Shown: one piece after another, positions 1 to 5,342 of the stretch | How positions within the stretch are numbered: position 1 is the stretch's first letter | Layout: each line of letters starts with the position of its first letter | From: CAXSEA01 sp964235675 | GTDB taxonomy: Bacteria > Armatimonadota > Armatimonadia > Armatimonadales > Capsulimonadaceae | DNA length: 5,342 nucleotides | Direction of reading: 5' to 3' | NCBI GenBank assembly: GCA_964235675.1 | Contig: CAXSEA010000252.1 | Coordinates: forward strand, 1 to 5,342 | Program-made: the position numbers and the translations under genes | Notes under the pieces: model-generated | What the model saw: only the letters and a program-made list of their open reading frames with translations | Database searches by the model: none | What the model was told of the DNA's origin: nothing

Positions 1-63
1 CCTACCGCCCCTCCCCCCCCCTCGTCAGCGCCCAAGCAACGCGCGACTCTTAGCACTTCCTCT
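1..63 (+). other. C-rich leader, open reading frame upstream of the CPBP gene
   Basis: This short stretch carries a run of nine C (13-21) within a pyrimidine-rich tract. In the frame of the downstream gene there is no stop codon back to the window edge; it would read as a Pro/Ser/Ala-rich segment. No Shine-Dalgarno-like purine run and no convincing -10 or -35 box is visible before the ATG at 64. It may be a leader, or the real start may lie further left, outside the window. Confidence 0.4.
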
Positions 64-1878
64 ATGTACGACAGCATCCCACCGACTTCTCCGCAACGCG
101 TCGAGACCGTCAGCACTCACAATTTGGACACTCCCCCGGAAAGCGGGGAATTGCCAACGCCGCGGCGCAAGCGCAACGACTCGGTTTCGCCCATCGTCAT
201 TATCGCGCTGGTTTTATTCTGGGTGGCGCAAAGCTCTTTAACCGGTGTGGTCACGCGCGCGCTGCATCCGCACAAGCCAGTGTCCGTGGCCGCGCATATG
301 TCCGGCGATATGCCGTCGGAGTTGGCGAGCGGCATTCCGGAGATCGCCATGATGGCGAAGCAGTCCTACCTCGATTTGCCGAGACCGGCGATTGCGCCCG
401 TTAAGCCGGCCAAGGATGGCAAAGCCGATGCTTTCTCGCGGCTGCTGGCGAGCAAAACTCCGCTGGAAACGCGCCGCGACGCATTGAACAAGGCTGCCGC
501 TCTTCTGGCGAAGTATCCCGATCAGACGATTTTGGCGAGAAGCGTAATTTTGCTCCGCGCCGAGACGGGCGACTTAAACCCGCTTGCTCTGCCTGGCTTA
601 TTCCCGGCGAAAGCCGCTGCCGCCTACACCGCTTCGGACAAGAAAACGGTTCGTCCCGGCAATGTGACCGGCGCGAAGCCGCTGAATCCGTTGGCGGCCT
701 ACGACCCCGTTGCCGGGGAGTCGGTTGGGCGGGCGCGGCTTCGCTTGGCCGAGCGGCAAATTATGGTAGAGCTGTTTTCCACCGAAGCGCCGATCAGCCG
801 GGCATCGGAGGCGGAAATCGCGCGGCAAGTCGGCGATCTACCGCAGATGCGCTGGTGGGGCAAACTGGCGTTGCATCAGGCGGCTCTGCGGGCGGGCGAC
901 GCCGCTGGAGCGGCGCGCGCGCTGAAGCAGATCAAGAGCGAAGCGGTTGCGTCCTCCGCCGGGGTGACCGTAGTGACGCTGATGGCGGTCGGCGCGGCGT
1001 TGATCGGCCTGATTTGCTTGTTCCTTTTGTTTGTCCGCTGGTCTTCCTCGCACGGTAGCAGCATGCAGGGCGGCGACCGCTCGATTTTAGCGCCGGCGGC
1101 GCCGTTGATTCTCGACGAGGACCGCCGCCTTGGCGCAGGCGATCTTGCCAACCTCTTCCTGGTCTACCTGGGGCTGATGACCGTGCTTTCCTTCGTGGTC
1201 AGCAACGCGCCGGGAGACGTAGTCCGGCGCGCCGTGCTGCGGCTGCCTTACGAGCGGCAACTGACGGCGGTTATCATGCTGGAATTCGCGCTGACGGCTC
1301 TTTGCGGCGCGCTGACGCTCGGCGCGATGATCTGGCTGGCGCGCAGGCGCGGGGCGAGCCTGGCGATTGAGATCGGATTGAATCTCGGAGGGCGATCCTT
1401 ACTACGCACCGCCGCGTTTGGTTTTTTGGGCTGGTCGATTTCGCTGCCGCTGAGTATTGTAGTCGGCTTAGTGGGCCAGAAACTGTTCCACGGCGCTCCC
1501 GAACCGGCGAATCCGATTATTCCTTTGATGATGTCCGCGCCGAACGGCTTGCCGATGCTTCTGATGTATGTGCTGGCGGCGTTTCTCGCTCCGTTTTTCG
1601 AGGAGACGATGTTCCGGGGCTTGTTTTTCAACGCCGCCCGGCTGCGCCTCGGGACGACCGGCGCAATCCTGCTGACCGGAGCGGCGTTCGGGCTGGCGCA
1701 TCCGGTGGGGATTGCCGAGCAATGCGCCTTGGCGACTCTGGGAGCCGTTTTCGCGTGGATGGCTTATACCAAGAAGTCGCTTTTGCCTGGAATGTTTGCG
1801 CATTTTTATCAGAACACTTTTGTTTTCGGCAATATGCTGTTTTCGCTGATGGTGATCTCACGGCCGCACCTGGTTTAG
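64..1878 (+). CDS. CPBP family intramembrane metalloprotease with large N-terminal helical domain
   Basis: A 604-residue multi-pass membrane protein whose last ~150 residues form a CPBP (CAAX protease/bacteriocin-processing, Abi) domain. The three family motifs are present: EExxxR (E513, E514, R518), FxxxH (F542, H546) and HxxxN (H580, N584). These supply the putative metal ligands and catalytic glutamate of a peptidase working inside the membrane. The N-terminus is a polar Pro/Ser-rich stretch ending in a basic RRKR (34-37), followed by a membrane segment (~43-61). Next come ~235 polar, mostly helical residues (62-298) with TPR-like helix pairs (about 123-168 and 262-292). Further membrane segments lie near 299-324, 360-380, 401-425, 448-470, 485-512, 532-548, 553-568 and 584-598. 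The positive-inside rule would place 62-298 outside the cytoplasm. CPBP domains alone are usually 200-300 residues, so more than half of this protein is an extension. The start is the first ATG in the window, but no RBS is seen and the frame is open upstream. The substrate is unknown. The neighbouring flagellar genes converge on it and suggest no functional link. Confidence 0.88.
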   Translation: MYDSIPPTSPQRVETVSTHNLDTPPESGELPTPRRKRNDSVSPIVIIALVLFWVAQSSLTGVVTRALHPHKPVSVAAHMSGDMPSELASGIPEIAMMAKQSYLDLPRPAIAPVKPAKDGKADAFSRLLASKTPLETRRDALNKAAALLAKYPDQTILARSVILLRAETGDLNPLALPGLFPAKAAAAYTASDKKTVRPGNVTGAKPLNPLAAYDPVAGESVGRARLRLAERQIMVELFSTEAPISRASEAEIARQVGDLPQMRWWGKLALHQAALRAGDAAGAARALKQIKSEAVASSAGVTVVTLMAVGAALIGLICLFLLFVRWSSSHGSSMQGGDRSILAPAAPLILDEDRRLGAGDLANLFLVYLGLMTVLSFVVSNAPGDVVRRAVLRLPYERQLTAVIMLEFALTALCGALTLGAMIWLARRRGASLAIEIGLNLGGRSLLRTAAFGFLGWSISLPLSIVVGLVGQKLFHGAPEPANPIIPLMMSAPNGLPMLLMYVLAAFLAPFFEETMFRGLFFNAARLRLGTTGAILLTGAAFGLAHPVGIAEQCALATLGAVFAWMAYTKKSLLPGMFAHFYQNTFVFGNMLFSLMVISRPHLV

Positions 1879-1920
1879 CAACTGGCTTTGCCTATTTAGG
1901 TCGGCGATGGAAATTCGAGC

Positions 1921-2014
1921 GCGCGGGGAGGGATGGGTGGGTGGCTCCTCTGCGGGGTGAACTCGCTTCGCTCAGACAGGCACTCCTCGCTCCGATACCC
2001 ATCCCTCCCCGCGC
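1921..2014. repeat. 18-bp perfect inverted repeat around a 58-nt centre
   Basis: The arm GCGCGGGGAGGGATGGGT (1921-1938) is matched exactly by its reverse complement at 1997-2014. The 58-nt centre holds a short self-complementary stretch (CTCGCTTCGCTC, 1962-1973). A TGAGCGA just outside the right arm (2016-2022) could pair with TCGCTCA at 1968-1974. No T-run follows on either strand, so it is not a typical intrinsic terminator. Its size and form suit a REP-like or small non-autonomous dispersed element, or a strong 3' hairpin on the CPBP transcript. Copy number cannot be judged from one window. No clear target-site duplication was seen. Confidence 0.6.
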
Positions 2015-2196
2015 TTGAGCGAGTGCGACGCGTGTCGGGCTTTGGAGATAGCTTTTGTGAATTGCTTTACAGATCTCGCGCATTCTTGACGGCAAACAGC
2101 GGATGAGGCGCAAAGCGGTGCATTTTGAATTTAGTTACATACGCCTCCAACTACCGTTAACTTTATTGCTTCTGAAAGTTTTCCTATTTCGTTGGC

Positions 2197-2280
2197 GTTA
2201 GGAAATGCCACTCTCCAGTTCAGTTTGCCCGACTTGCGGCAAATGGCAATTTCGCTTGCCCCGCATCTTAATTTCCTAAC
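2197..2280. repeat. 84-nt fold: 10-bp terminal inverted repeat enclosing two small hairpins
   Basis: GTTAGGAAAT (2197-2206) and ATTTCCTAAC (2271-2280) are perfect inverse complements. Between them lie two possible hairpins: TTTGCC/GGCAAA (2224-2229 with 2238-2243) and GGCAA/TTGCC (2245-2249 with 2256-2260). Together these give a three-way-junction-like fold. The left arm could instead pair with TTTCCTA at 2180-2186, a 7-bp stem with a 12-nt loop. The segment is AT-richer than the genes around it. It could be a small structured RNA, a 3'-UTR element of the CPBP transcript, or a small inverted-repeat relic. The stems are short, so chance is not excluded. Confidence 0.35.
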
Positions 2281-2305
2281 CCATCAAAAAAGTCGAGAGC
2301 AATAC

Positions 2306-2349
2306 AAAAAGCCCTATTCCATTTGTAAATGAGCTGAATAGGGCTTCTT
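2306..2349 (-). terminator. Rho-independent terminator of the flagellar operon
   Basis: An 11-bp perfect stem, AAGCCCTATTC (2309-2319) with GAATAGGGCTT (2336-2346), encloses a 16-nt loop. Part of that loop can pair further (CATT at 2320-2323 with AATG at 2328-2331). Read on the minus strand the stem ends in GGGC followed by five T (2306-2310), the normal signature of an intrinsic terminator. It starts 35 bp after the stop codon of the MotE/FlbB-like gene. On the plus strand the stem is followed by a broken T-tract (TTCTTTG), so it may also stop plus-strand readthrough weakly. It lies more than 400 bp beyond the CPBP stop, so it mainly serves the flagellar operon. Confidence 0.88.
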
Positions 2350-2381
2350 TGTGAAACAGGATTAAATTAAACAAGGATGGG

Positions 2382-2948
2382 CTAGGCGGCGGCTGCGGCG
2401 GGGGGCTGAGGCTGTTGGTTCAGCAAGAGCGCGAGTTTGGCGGCGCGGTCAGCGGGGAGGGCGGCCATGACTTTGCCGGCCTTTTTCTCGTCCATGGCGC
2501 TGAGAGCGAGAACCACCTGGTTGTCGCCCTGCTTGGCGAAGATGCGCGCGAGATCGTCGGGGCTCATCGTGTCGTAGATATCGGCCAGCTTCGGGGCGAG
2601 CGTGGTGGGCTGGGCCGGAGTCGCGGTAGACGCGCTGCGGGATTTGTCGAGCGCGTCCCGCTCGGCGGCAATCTGCTGGCGCTCGGCGTCCAGGGATTGC
2701 TTTTCGTCGGCGTCGTCTTTGCTCATTGCCGGAGCGGATGCCGATGCCGTGGAGCTGTCCGGCTTGGAGGCCGCCGCCGCTTTCGCGCTCTTAGCCGTAT
2801 GGTACAGGCCGAGCTTGGTCAAGATGCCGGCCGCGGCGGGCGACGCTTTCGCCAGCTTGGCGGCGGGGATCTTATGCGTGAAGAGCAGCCCCGCGAAAAT
2901 CCCGACGAGGCACAAAACGATTCCGAGAAAGATGCCGACTATTTTCAT
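2382..2948 (-). CDS. MotE/FlbB-like flagellar protein with MgtE-N-type domain
   Basis: A 188-residue protein with one N-terminal membrane segment (about 3-24) and an Ala/Ser/Lys-rich linker (27-76). A short charged coiled coil follows (77-104, DEKQSLDAERQQIAAERDAL), then a Thr/Pro stretch. The compact helical domain (~119-176) contains LADIYDTMSPDDLARIF and ends before a Gln/Pro/Ala tail. A helical domain like the MgtE intracellular N domain, behind one membrane anchor and a coiled coil, is typical of the MotE/FlbB/YlxF proteins beside fliJ in many non-proteobacterial flagellar operons. The spirochaete FlbB is a motor collar component; a motor or stator assembly role here is inferred. It is not an Mg2+ transporter, as the channel domain is absent. 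The start overlaps the preceding SLT stop as ATGA, implying translational coupling; no separate RBS is obvious. The few positive charges lie on both sides of the membrane segment, so topology is uncertain. It is the last gene before the terminator. Confidence 0.72.
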   Translation of the reverse strand: MKIVGIFLGIVLCLVGIFAGLLFTHKIPAAKLAKASPAAAGILTKLGLYHTAKSAKAAAASKPDSSTASASAPAMSKDDADEKQSLDAERQQIAAERDALDKSRSASTATPAQPTTLAPKLADIYDTMSPDDLARIFAKQGDNQVVLALSAMDEKKAGKVMAALPADRAAKLALLLNQQPQPPAAAAA

Positions 2949-3601
2949 GAGTTTGCCAGAATGCCGCGTATTTTGCGGACATAGCTTTGAGTTTCAGGAT
3001 AGGGTGGAATGCCGCCGAAGCGCTTGACCGCGCCGCTGCCGGCGTTGTAGCCTGCCAGAGCAAGATCGAGGTCGCCGCCGAACTCGCTGAGCAGCGAGGC
3101 GATCTCCCGCGTGCCGCCGTCGATGCTTTGCGCCGGGTCGAACGGGTCGTTGACGCCGGCGGCGCGGGCGGTGGACGGCATCAGCTGCATCAGGCCCTGC
3201 GCTCCGGCGCGGGAGACGGCGTTCGGGTCGCCGCCGGACTCCACCTGCATCACGGCGGAGACGATTTTCGGATCGACACCGTACTTCGCGGCAGCCGCGC
3301 CGATTTGCGGGGCGAAGTCGGCGACTTTGGAGCCGGTGGCCTCCGATGGGTCCAAAGGACGCACCGGGGAGCCGTCGGGGCCGAGCTGGCCGACGCCGAA
3401 AGCGGAGACGGGAGGAGCGTCGGGCGGGTTGTCGCCGCCGACGGACGACGCTCCGGCGAGGGCTTCGGAAAAAGCGCCGTTGTTTTGCGCCGTGCCCGGC
3501 GCGGGGGCAATCGCCGGTTGTGACTGCTCGCCTGTCAGTGTGGCGATGCGCTGCTGGATGGCGTCGATTCGTGCTTCTATACCGCTGATCGGGATGTTCA
3601 T
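2945..3601 (-). CDS. Flagellar lytic transglycosylase (SLT domain), no signal peptide
   Basis: A 218-residue protein. The C-terminal half (~95-216) is a lytic transglycosylase domain that would cleave the MurNAc-GlcNAc bond of peptidoglycan. It has the family motifs: catalytic Glu121 in MQVESGGDPNAVS, GAQGLMQLMP (133-142), AGYNAGSGAV (183-192) and YPETQSYVRKI (201-211). The first ~25 residues form a short predicted amphipathic helix (IEARIDAIQQRIATL), and 28-92 are Pro/Ala/Gly-rich and probably disordered. There is no Sec signal peptide or lipobox, although the enzyme must act outside the cytoplasm. Its place between fliJ and a MotE/FlbB-like gene suggests export by the flagellar type III apparatus and local opening of the wall for the rod, the job done by the FlgJ muramidase domain in many Proteobacteria. 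That role is inferred. It begins 33 bp after fliJ with no clear Shine-Dalgarno sequence. Its stop overlaps the next start by 4 bp. Confidence 0.9.
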   Translation of the reverse strand: MNIPISGIEARIDAIQQRIATLTGEQSQPAIAPAPGTAQNNGAFSEALAGASSVGGDNPPDAPPVSAFGVGQLGPDGSPVRPLDPSEATGSKVADFAPQIGAAAAKYGVDPKIVSAVMQVESGGDPNAVSRAGAQGLMQLMPSTARAAGVNDPFDPAQSIDGGTREIASLLSEFGGDLDLALAGYNAGSGAVKRFGGIPPYPETQSYVRKIRGILANS

Positions 3602-3634
3602 GGGCTTTGGTGAAATTTGGGTCGTGGCGCGAAT

Positions 3635-4099
3635 TTACGCCGCTTTGGCTTGTACTGCTCGGAACTGGTGCCGGAGGGTCGCCAGCTCGTCGACCTCGTT
3701 TTGTGTGACGCGCTCGGCTTCCAGCATGTGCGCGCGCAGGGCGTTGTCACGGAGGGTGATTACGGCTTCGGTGTCCTGGCTGGCATCGACCAGGAGGAGC
3801 CGGCATTTCTCGACGCTGCGCTCCATTTCGGTCAGCACGTGCTCCTGGGCGACGATGTCGTGAACTACCTGCTGCAGGTAGCGCTGATACGCCACTTGCT
3901 CGTGCGGGTCGATGCCGCCTTCCATCCGGAGCGTGTTGAGATTGTCCAGCATCTCCACCTTGAGCATTTCTAACTCGGTCAGGATGGCCCGCACCGACGC
4001 GTGCTCCTGCAAGGCTTCCGAATAGCTTTGCTGGACTTGCTTCTCGAACCGCTCGCGCTGCTCGAGAACGGCTTGCAATTCAAACTTAAACCGCTTCAT
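3635..4099 (-). CDS. fliJ: FliJ, flagellar type III export stalk protein
   Basis: A 154-residue, almost entirely helical protein, close to the usual FliJ length (~147). It opens with the family pattern MKRFKFELQAVLEQRERFE. Two long charged heptad-like helices follow, broken near 61-66 by GGIDPH, which fits the FliJ hairpin coiled coil. It ends in a helix with DELATLRHQFRAVQ (137-150). FliJ inserts into the FliI hexamer much as the gamma subunit does in F1-ATPase. It couples ATP hydrolysis to the export gate through FlhA and handles chaperones. FliJ sequences are poorly conserved, so the call rests on the start motif, the coiled-coil form, the size and the position directly after fliI. The ATG overlaps the end of fliI by 14 bp, and a GGAGG lies 10 nt before it, inside fliI. 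Confidence 0.9.
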   Translation of the reverse strand: MKRFKFELQAVLEQRERFEKQVQQSYSEALQEHASVRAILTELEMLKVEMLDNLNTLRMEGGIDPHEQVAYQRYLQQVVHDIVAQEHVLTEMERSVEKCRLLLVDASQDTEAVITLRDNALRAHMLEAERVTQNEVDELATLRHQFRAVQAKAA

Positions 4100-5342
4100 C
4101 CGTGACTATCCTCCGCAGTTGTTGCCGTGTGTCGGCCGCCGCGCTTGGCTCGTGCTCGCGCTGGCGCAGAAAATCGCTGACTCCAGGCATGAGCCGCCGG
4201 GAGCGGTCCACGGCGGGGTTGGTTCCGGCGACATAAGCGCCGATGTTGATCATCGCTTCCATTTCTTTGTATGTCGCCATGATGTTGCGCGCCTCGCCCG
4301 CCGCCGCCAACTGCTCCGGCGGGGTGATCTGGTCCATAACACGGGAGACGGACGCGGCGATGTCGATGGCCGGATAATGGTTCTTCGCCGCGAGGGCGCG
4401 GCTGAGAACGATATGTCCGTCCAGGATGCCGCGAACCGTATCGGCGATCGGCTCGTTCATATCGTCGCCGTCCACCAAAACCGTGTAGAGGGCGGTGATC
4501 GTGCCGCGCTCGCCGGTGCCGGAGCGCTCCAGGACGCGCGGCAGGAGCGCGAATACCGACGGCGTATAGCCGCGCGTGGCGGGGGGCTCTCCGACGGCCA
4601 GGCCGACTTCGCGCTGCGCCATCGCCAGGCGGGTGACCGAGTCCATCATCAGCATGACGTCCTTGCCTTGGTCGCGGAAATACTCGGCGATGCAGGTGCC
4701 GACTAGAGCGGCTTTGAGGCGCACCAGCGGCGGTTTGTCGGAGGTGGCGACCACGACCACGCTGCGGCGCAGGCCTTCCTCGCCTAGATCTTCCTCGATG
4801 AACTCCCGCACCTCGCGTCCGCGCTCGCCGGTGAGGCAGATGACGTTGATATCGGCTTCCGTATTGCGGGCGATCATACCGAGCAGGGTGGATTTGCCGA
4901 CGCCGGAGCCGGCGAAGATGCCGACGCGCTGGCCTTTGCCGATAGTCAGCAAGCCGTCGATGGCGCGGACGCCGACTTCCAGCGGCTCGGTGATTCTTTT
5001 ACGCTTGAGCGCGTCGGGAGGGTCGGCGTTCACGGGATAGTGGCGCGCGTTCGGCATGGCGGACGCGGTTAAGCTTGCGCCGTCCATGGGATTGCCGAGG
5101 CCGTCGAGGACGCGTCCGAGAAGGTGGTCGCCGACTAGAATTTCCTGGTTGCGCCCGGTGCCGATGACTTCGGCGCCGGCGCGCACGCCGGACATGTCGC
5201 CGAGGGGCATCAGCAGAACGCGGTTGGATTTGAACCCGACCACTTCCGCCGGCAGGGGGGGCTTGGTTCGGTTGGCGCGGATCAGGCAAATCTCTCCGAT
5301 GTGGGCGGCGGGACCGGCGCTTTCCACGATTAAGCCGATGAC
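4086..5342 (-). CDS. fliI: FliI, flagellar type III export ATPase (5' end outside window)
   Basis: 418 residues are visible and the reading frame runs off the right edge. With a usual length near 440, roughly 20-25 N-terminal residues, the FliH-binding part, are missing. A GTG at 5325-5327 is internal: VIGLIVESAGPAAHIGEICLI is the normal start of the FliI beta-barrel region and continues upstream of it. Numbering from the first visible codon: Walker A AGSGVGKS 144-151, GERGRE 172-177 (Glu177 matches the catalytic Glu of F1 beta), Walker B VMLMMDS 229-235, and the ATPase alpha/beta signature P324-S333 (PAIDIAASVS) followed by Arg334, the probable arginine finger. LPRVLERSGTG and the TAL-YTVLVDGDDMNEPIAD segment are typical of the FliI/type III ATPase branch rather than F1 subunits. 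FliI forms a cytoplasmic hexamer that drives unfolding and release of export substrates at the base of the flagellum. All catalytic residues are intact. FliI rather than a virulence paralogue (SctN) is chosen because the next genes are flagellar. Confidence 0.96.
   Translation of the reverse strand, partial: VIGLIVESAGPAAHIGEICLIRANRTKPPLPAEVVGFKSNRVLLMPLGDMSGVRAGAEVIGTGRNQEILVGDHLLGRVLDGLGNPMDGASLTASAMPNARHYPVNADPPDALKRKRITEPLEVGVRAIDGLLTIGKGQRVGIFAGSGVGKSTLLGMIARNTEADINVICLTGERGREVREFIEEDLGEEGLRRSVVVVATSDKPPLVRLKAALVGTCIAEYFRDQGKDVMLMMDSVTRLAMAQREVGLAVGEPPATRGYTPSVFALLPRVLERSGTGERGTITALYTVLVDGDDMNEPIADTVRGILDGHIVLSRALAAKNHYPAIDIAASVSRVMDQITPPEQLAAAGEARNIMATYKEMEAMINIGAYVAGTNPAVDRSRRLMPGVSDFLRQREHEPSAAADTRQQLRRIVTDEAV
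4110..4114 (-). promoter_or_regulatory. Shine-Dalgarno site of fliJ inside fliI
   Basis: GGAGG on the minus strand, 10 nt before the fliJ ATG (4097-4099), supports that start. It is the only strong ribosome-binding sequence in the visible part of the operon. It lies within the last codons of fliI, so fliJ translation is probably both coupled to fliI and independently initiated. Confidence 0.7.

Larger units (their letters stand above)
1879..2381. other. Convergent intergenic region, no convincing gene
   Basis: About 500 bp lie between the 3' ends of the CPBP gene and the flagellar operon. The first part (to ~2035) is GC-rich and contains a long inverted repeat. From about 2040, and most strongly after 2120, the DNA becomes clearly richer in A and T than the flanking genes. 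It carries several short inverted repeats, ending in the operon terminator. A 73-codon minus-strand frame (1892-2113) runs through the inverted repeat, but shows no family resemblance and is not called. No tRNA or rRNA was recognised. Because both flanking genes end here, neither needs a promoter in this gap, so its length is unexplained by them. Confidence 0.6.

Noticed and set aside
4..23. G-quadruplex on the minus strand at the C-rich tract
   Set aside because: The complement has one nine-G and one four-G run, but the remaining tracts are only GG, so a stable three-layer quadruplex is not clearly supported.
1921..2014. Inverted repeat as an intrinsic terminator for the CPBP gene
   Set aside because: The loop is 58 nt and neither strand has a T-run after the stem. 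It may still act as a 3' end stabiliser.
1892..2113. 73-codon minus-strand reading frame in the intergenic region
   Set aside because: It runs through both arms and the centre of the 18-bp inverted repeat, has an Arg/Ser/Pro-rich composition as expected of GC-rich noncoding DNA, and matches no family I recognise.
2086..2114. TTGACG as a -35 promoter box
   Set aside because: No reasonable -10 hexamer lies 16-18 nt downstream, and no gene follows on the plus strand.
2197..2280. tRNA gene suggested by the junction-like fold
   Set aside because: Stem lengths do not fit acceptor, D, anticodon and T arms, and no GGTTCGA-type T-loop sequence is present.
2382..2948. Magnesium transporter MgtE
   Set aside because: Only a domain like the MgtE N-terminal helical domain is present. 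There is one membrane segment and no CBS or channel domain, and the context is flagellar.
2415..3027. Plus-strand frames of 141-189 codons opposite the MotE/FlbB-like gene
   Set aside because: They are antisense to a gene with recognisable domains, lack any motif, and are Arg/Gly/Ala-rich as expected of shadow frames.
2987..3863. Plus-strand frames up to 250 codons opposite the SLT gene and fliJ
   Set aside because: The minus strand holds clear SLT and FliJ sequence. The plus-strand products have no recognisable domain, and one spans the SLT-fliJ gene boundary.
4119..5040. Long plus-strand frames opposite fliI
   Set aside because: fliI is certain on the minus strand from its Walker motifs. 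The opposing frames are low-complexity Arg/Gly/Val- or Ser/Arg-rich shadows.
5325..5327. GTG as the true start of fliI
   Set aside because: Upstream codons in frame (VIGLI) continue the conserved FliI N-terminal beta-barrel sequence, so the gene begins beyond the window.

Overview
The window comes from a GC-rich, flagellated bacterium. It holds two converging transcription units separated by about 500 bp of mostly AT-richer DNA. The left unit (+ strand) is one large gene for a multi-pass membrane protein that ends in a CPBP (CAAX/Abi-type) intramembrane metalloprotease domain. The right unit (- strand) is the 3' end of a flagellar operon. It reads fliI (5' end outside the window), fliJ, a soluble lytic transglycosylase (SLT) gene, and a gene for a membrane-anchored MotE/FlbB-type protein.

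The phylum cannot be fixed from this sequence alone. The order fliI-fliJ-SLT-MotE/FlbB resembles flagellar operons outside the Proteobacteria, such as those of spirochaetes, Firmicutes and Actinobacteria. The Ala/Pro-rich style and the CPBP protein with a large N-terminal helical region would fit a group such as Armatimonadota. That is a low-confidence guess.

Layout: 1-63 is a C-rich leader, open in the frame of the first gene. 64-1878 is the CPBP protease. 1879-2381 is the convergent intergenic region. It contains an 18-bp perfect inverted repeat (1921-2014), an AT-richer segment with an 84-nt stem-bounded fold (2197-2280), and a clear rho-independent terminator for the flagellar operon (2306-2349). 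2382-2948 is the MotE/FlbB-like gene, 2945-3601 the lytic transglycosylase, 3635-4099 fliJ, and 4086-5342 fliI (partial).

The four - strand genes are tightly packed, with a 14-bp overlap, a 33-bp gap and a 4-bp ATGA overlap, so they are almost certainly co-transcribed. FliI and FliJ are the ATPase and the stalk of the flagellar type III export engine. The SLT protein has no Sec signal and is a plausible export client that opens the peptidoglycan for the rod. The last protein is probably a membrane-anchored factor of the motor or stator collar. Nothing in the window is clearly a new defence or mobile system. The least explained material is the structured DNA between the two units and the unusual N-terminal half of the CPBP protein.
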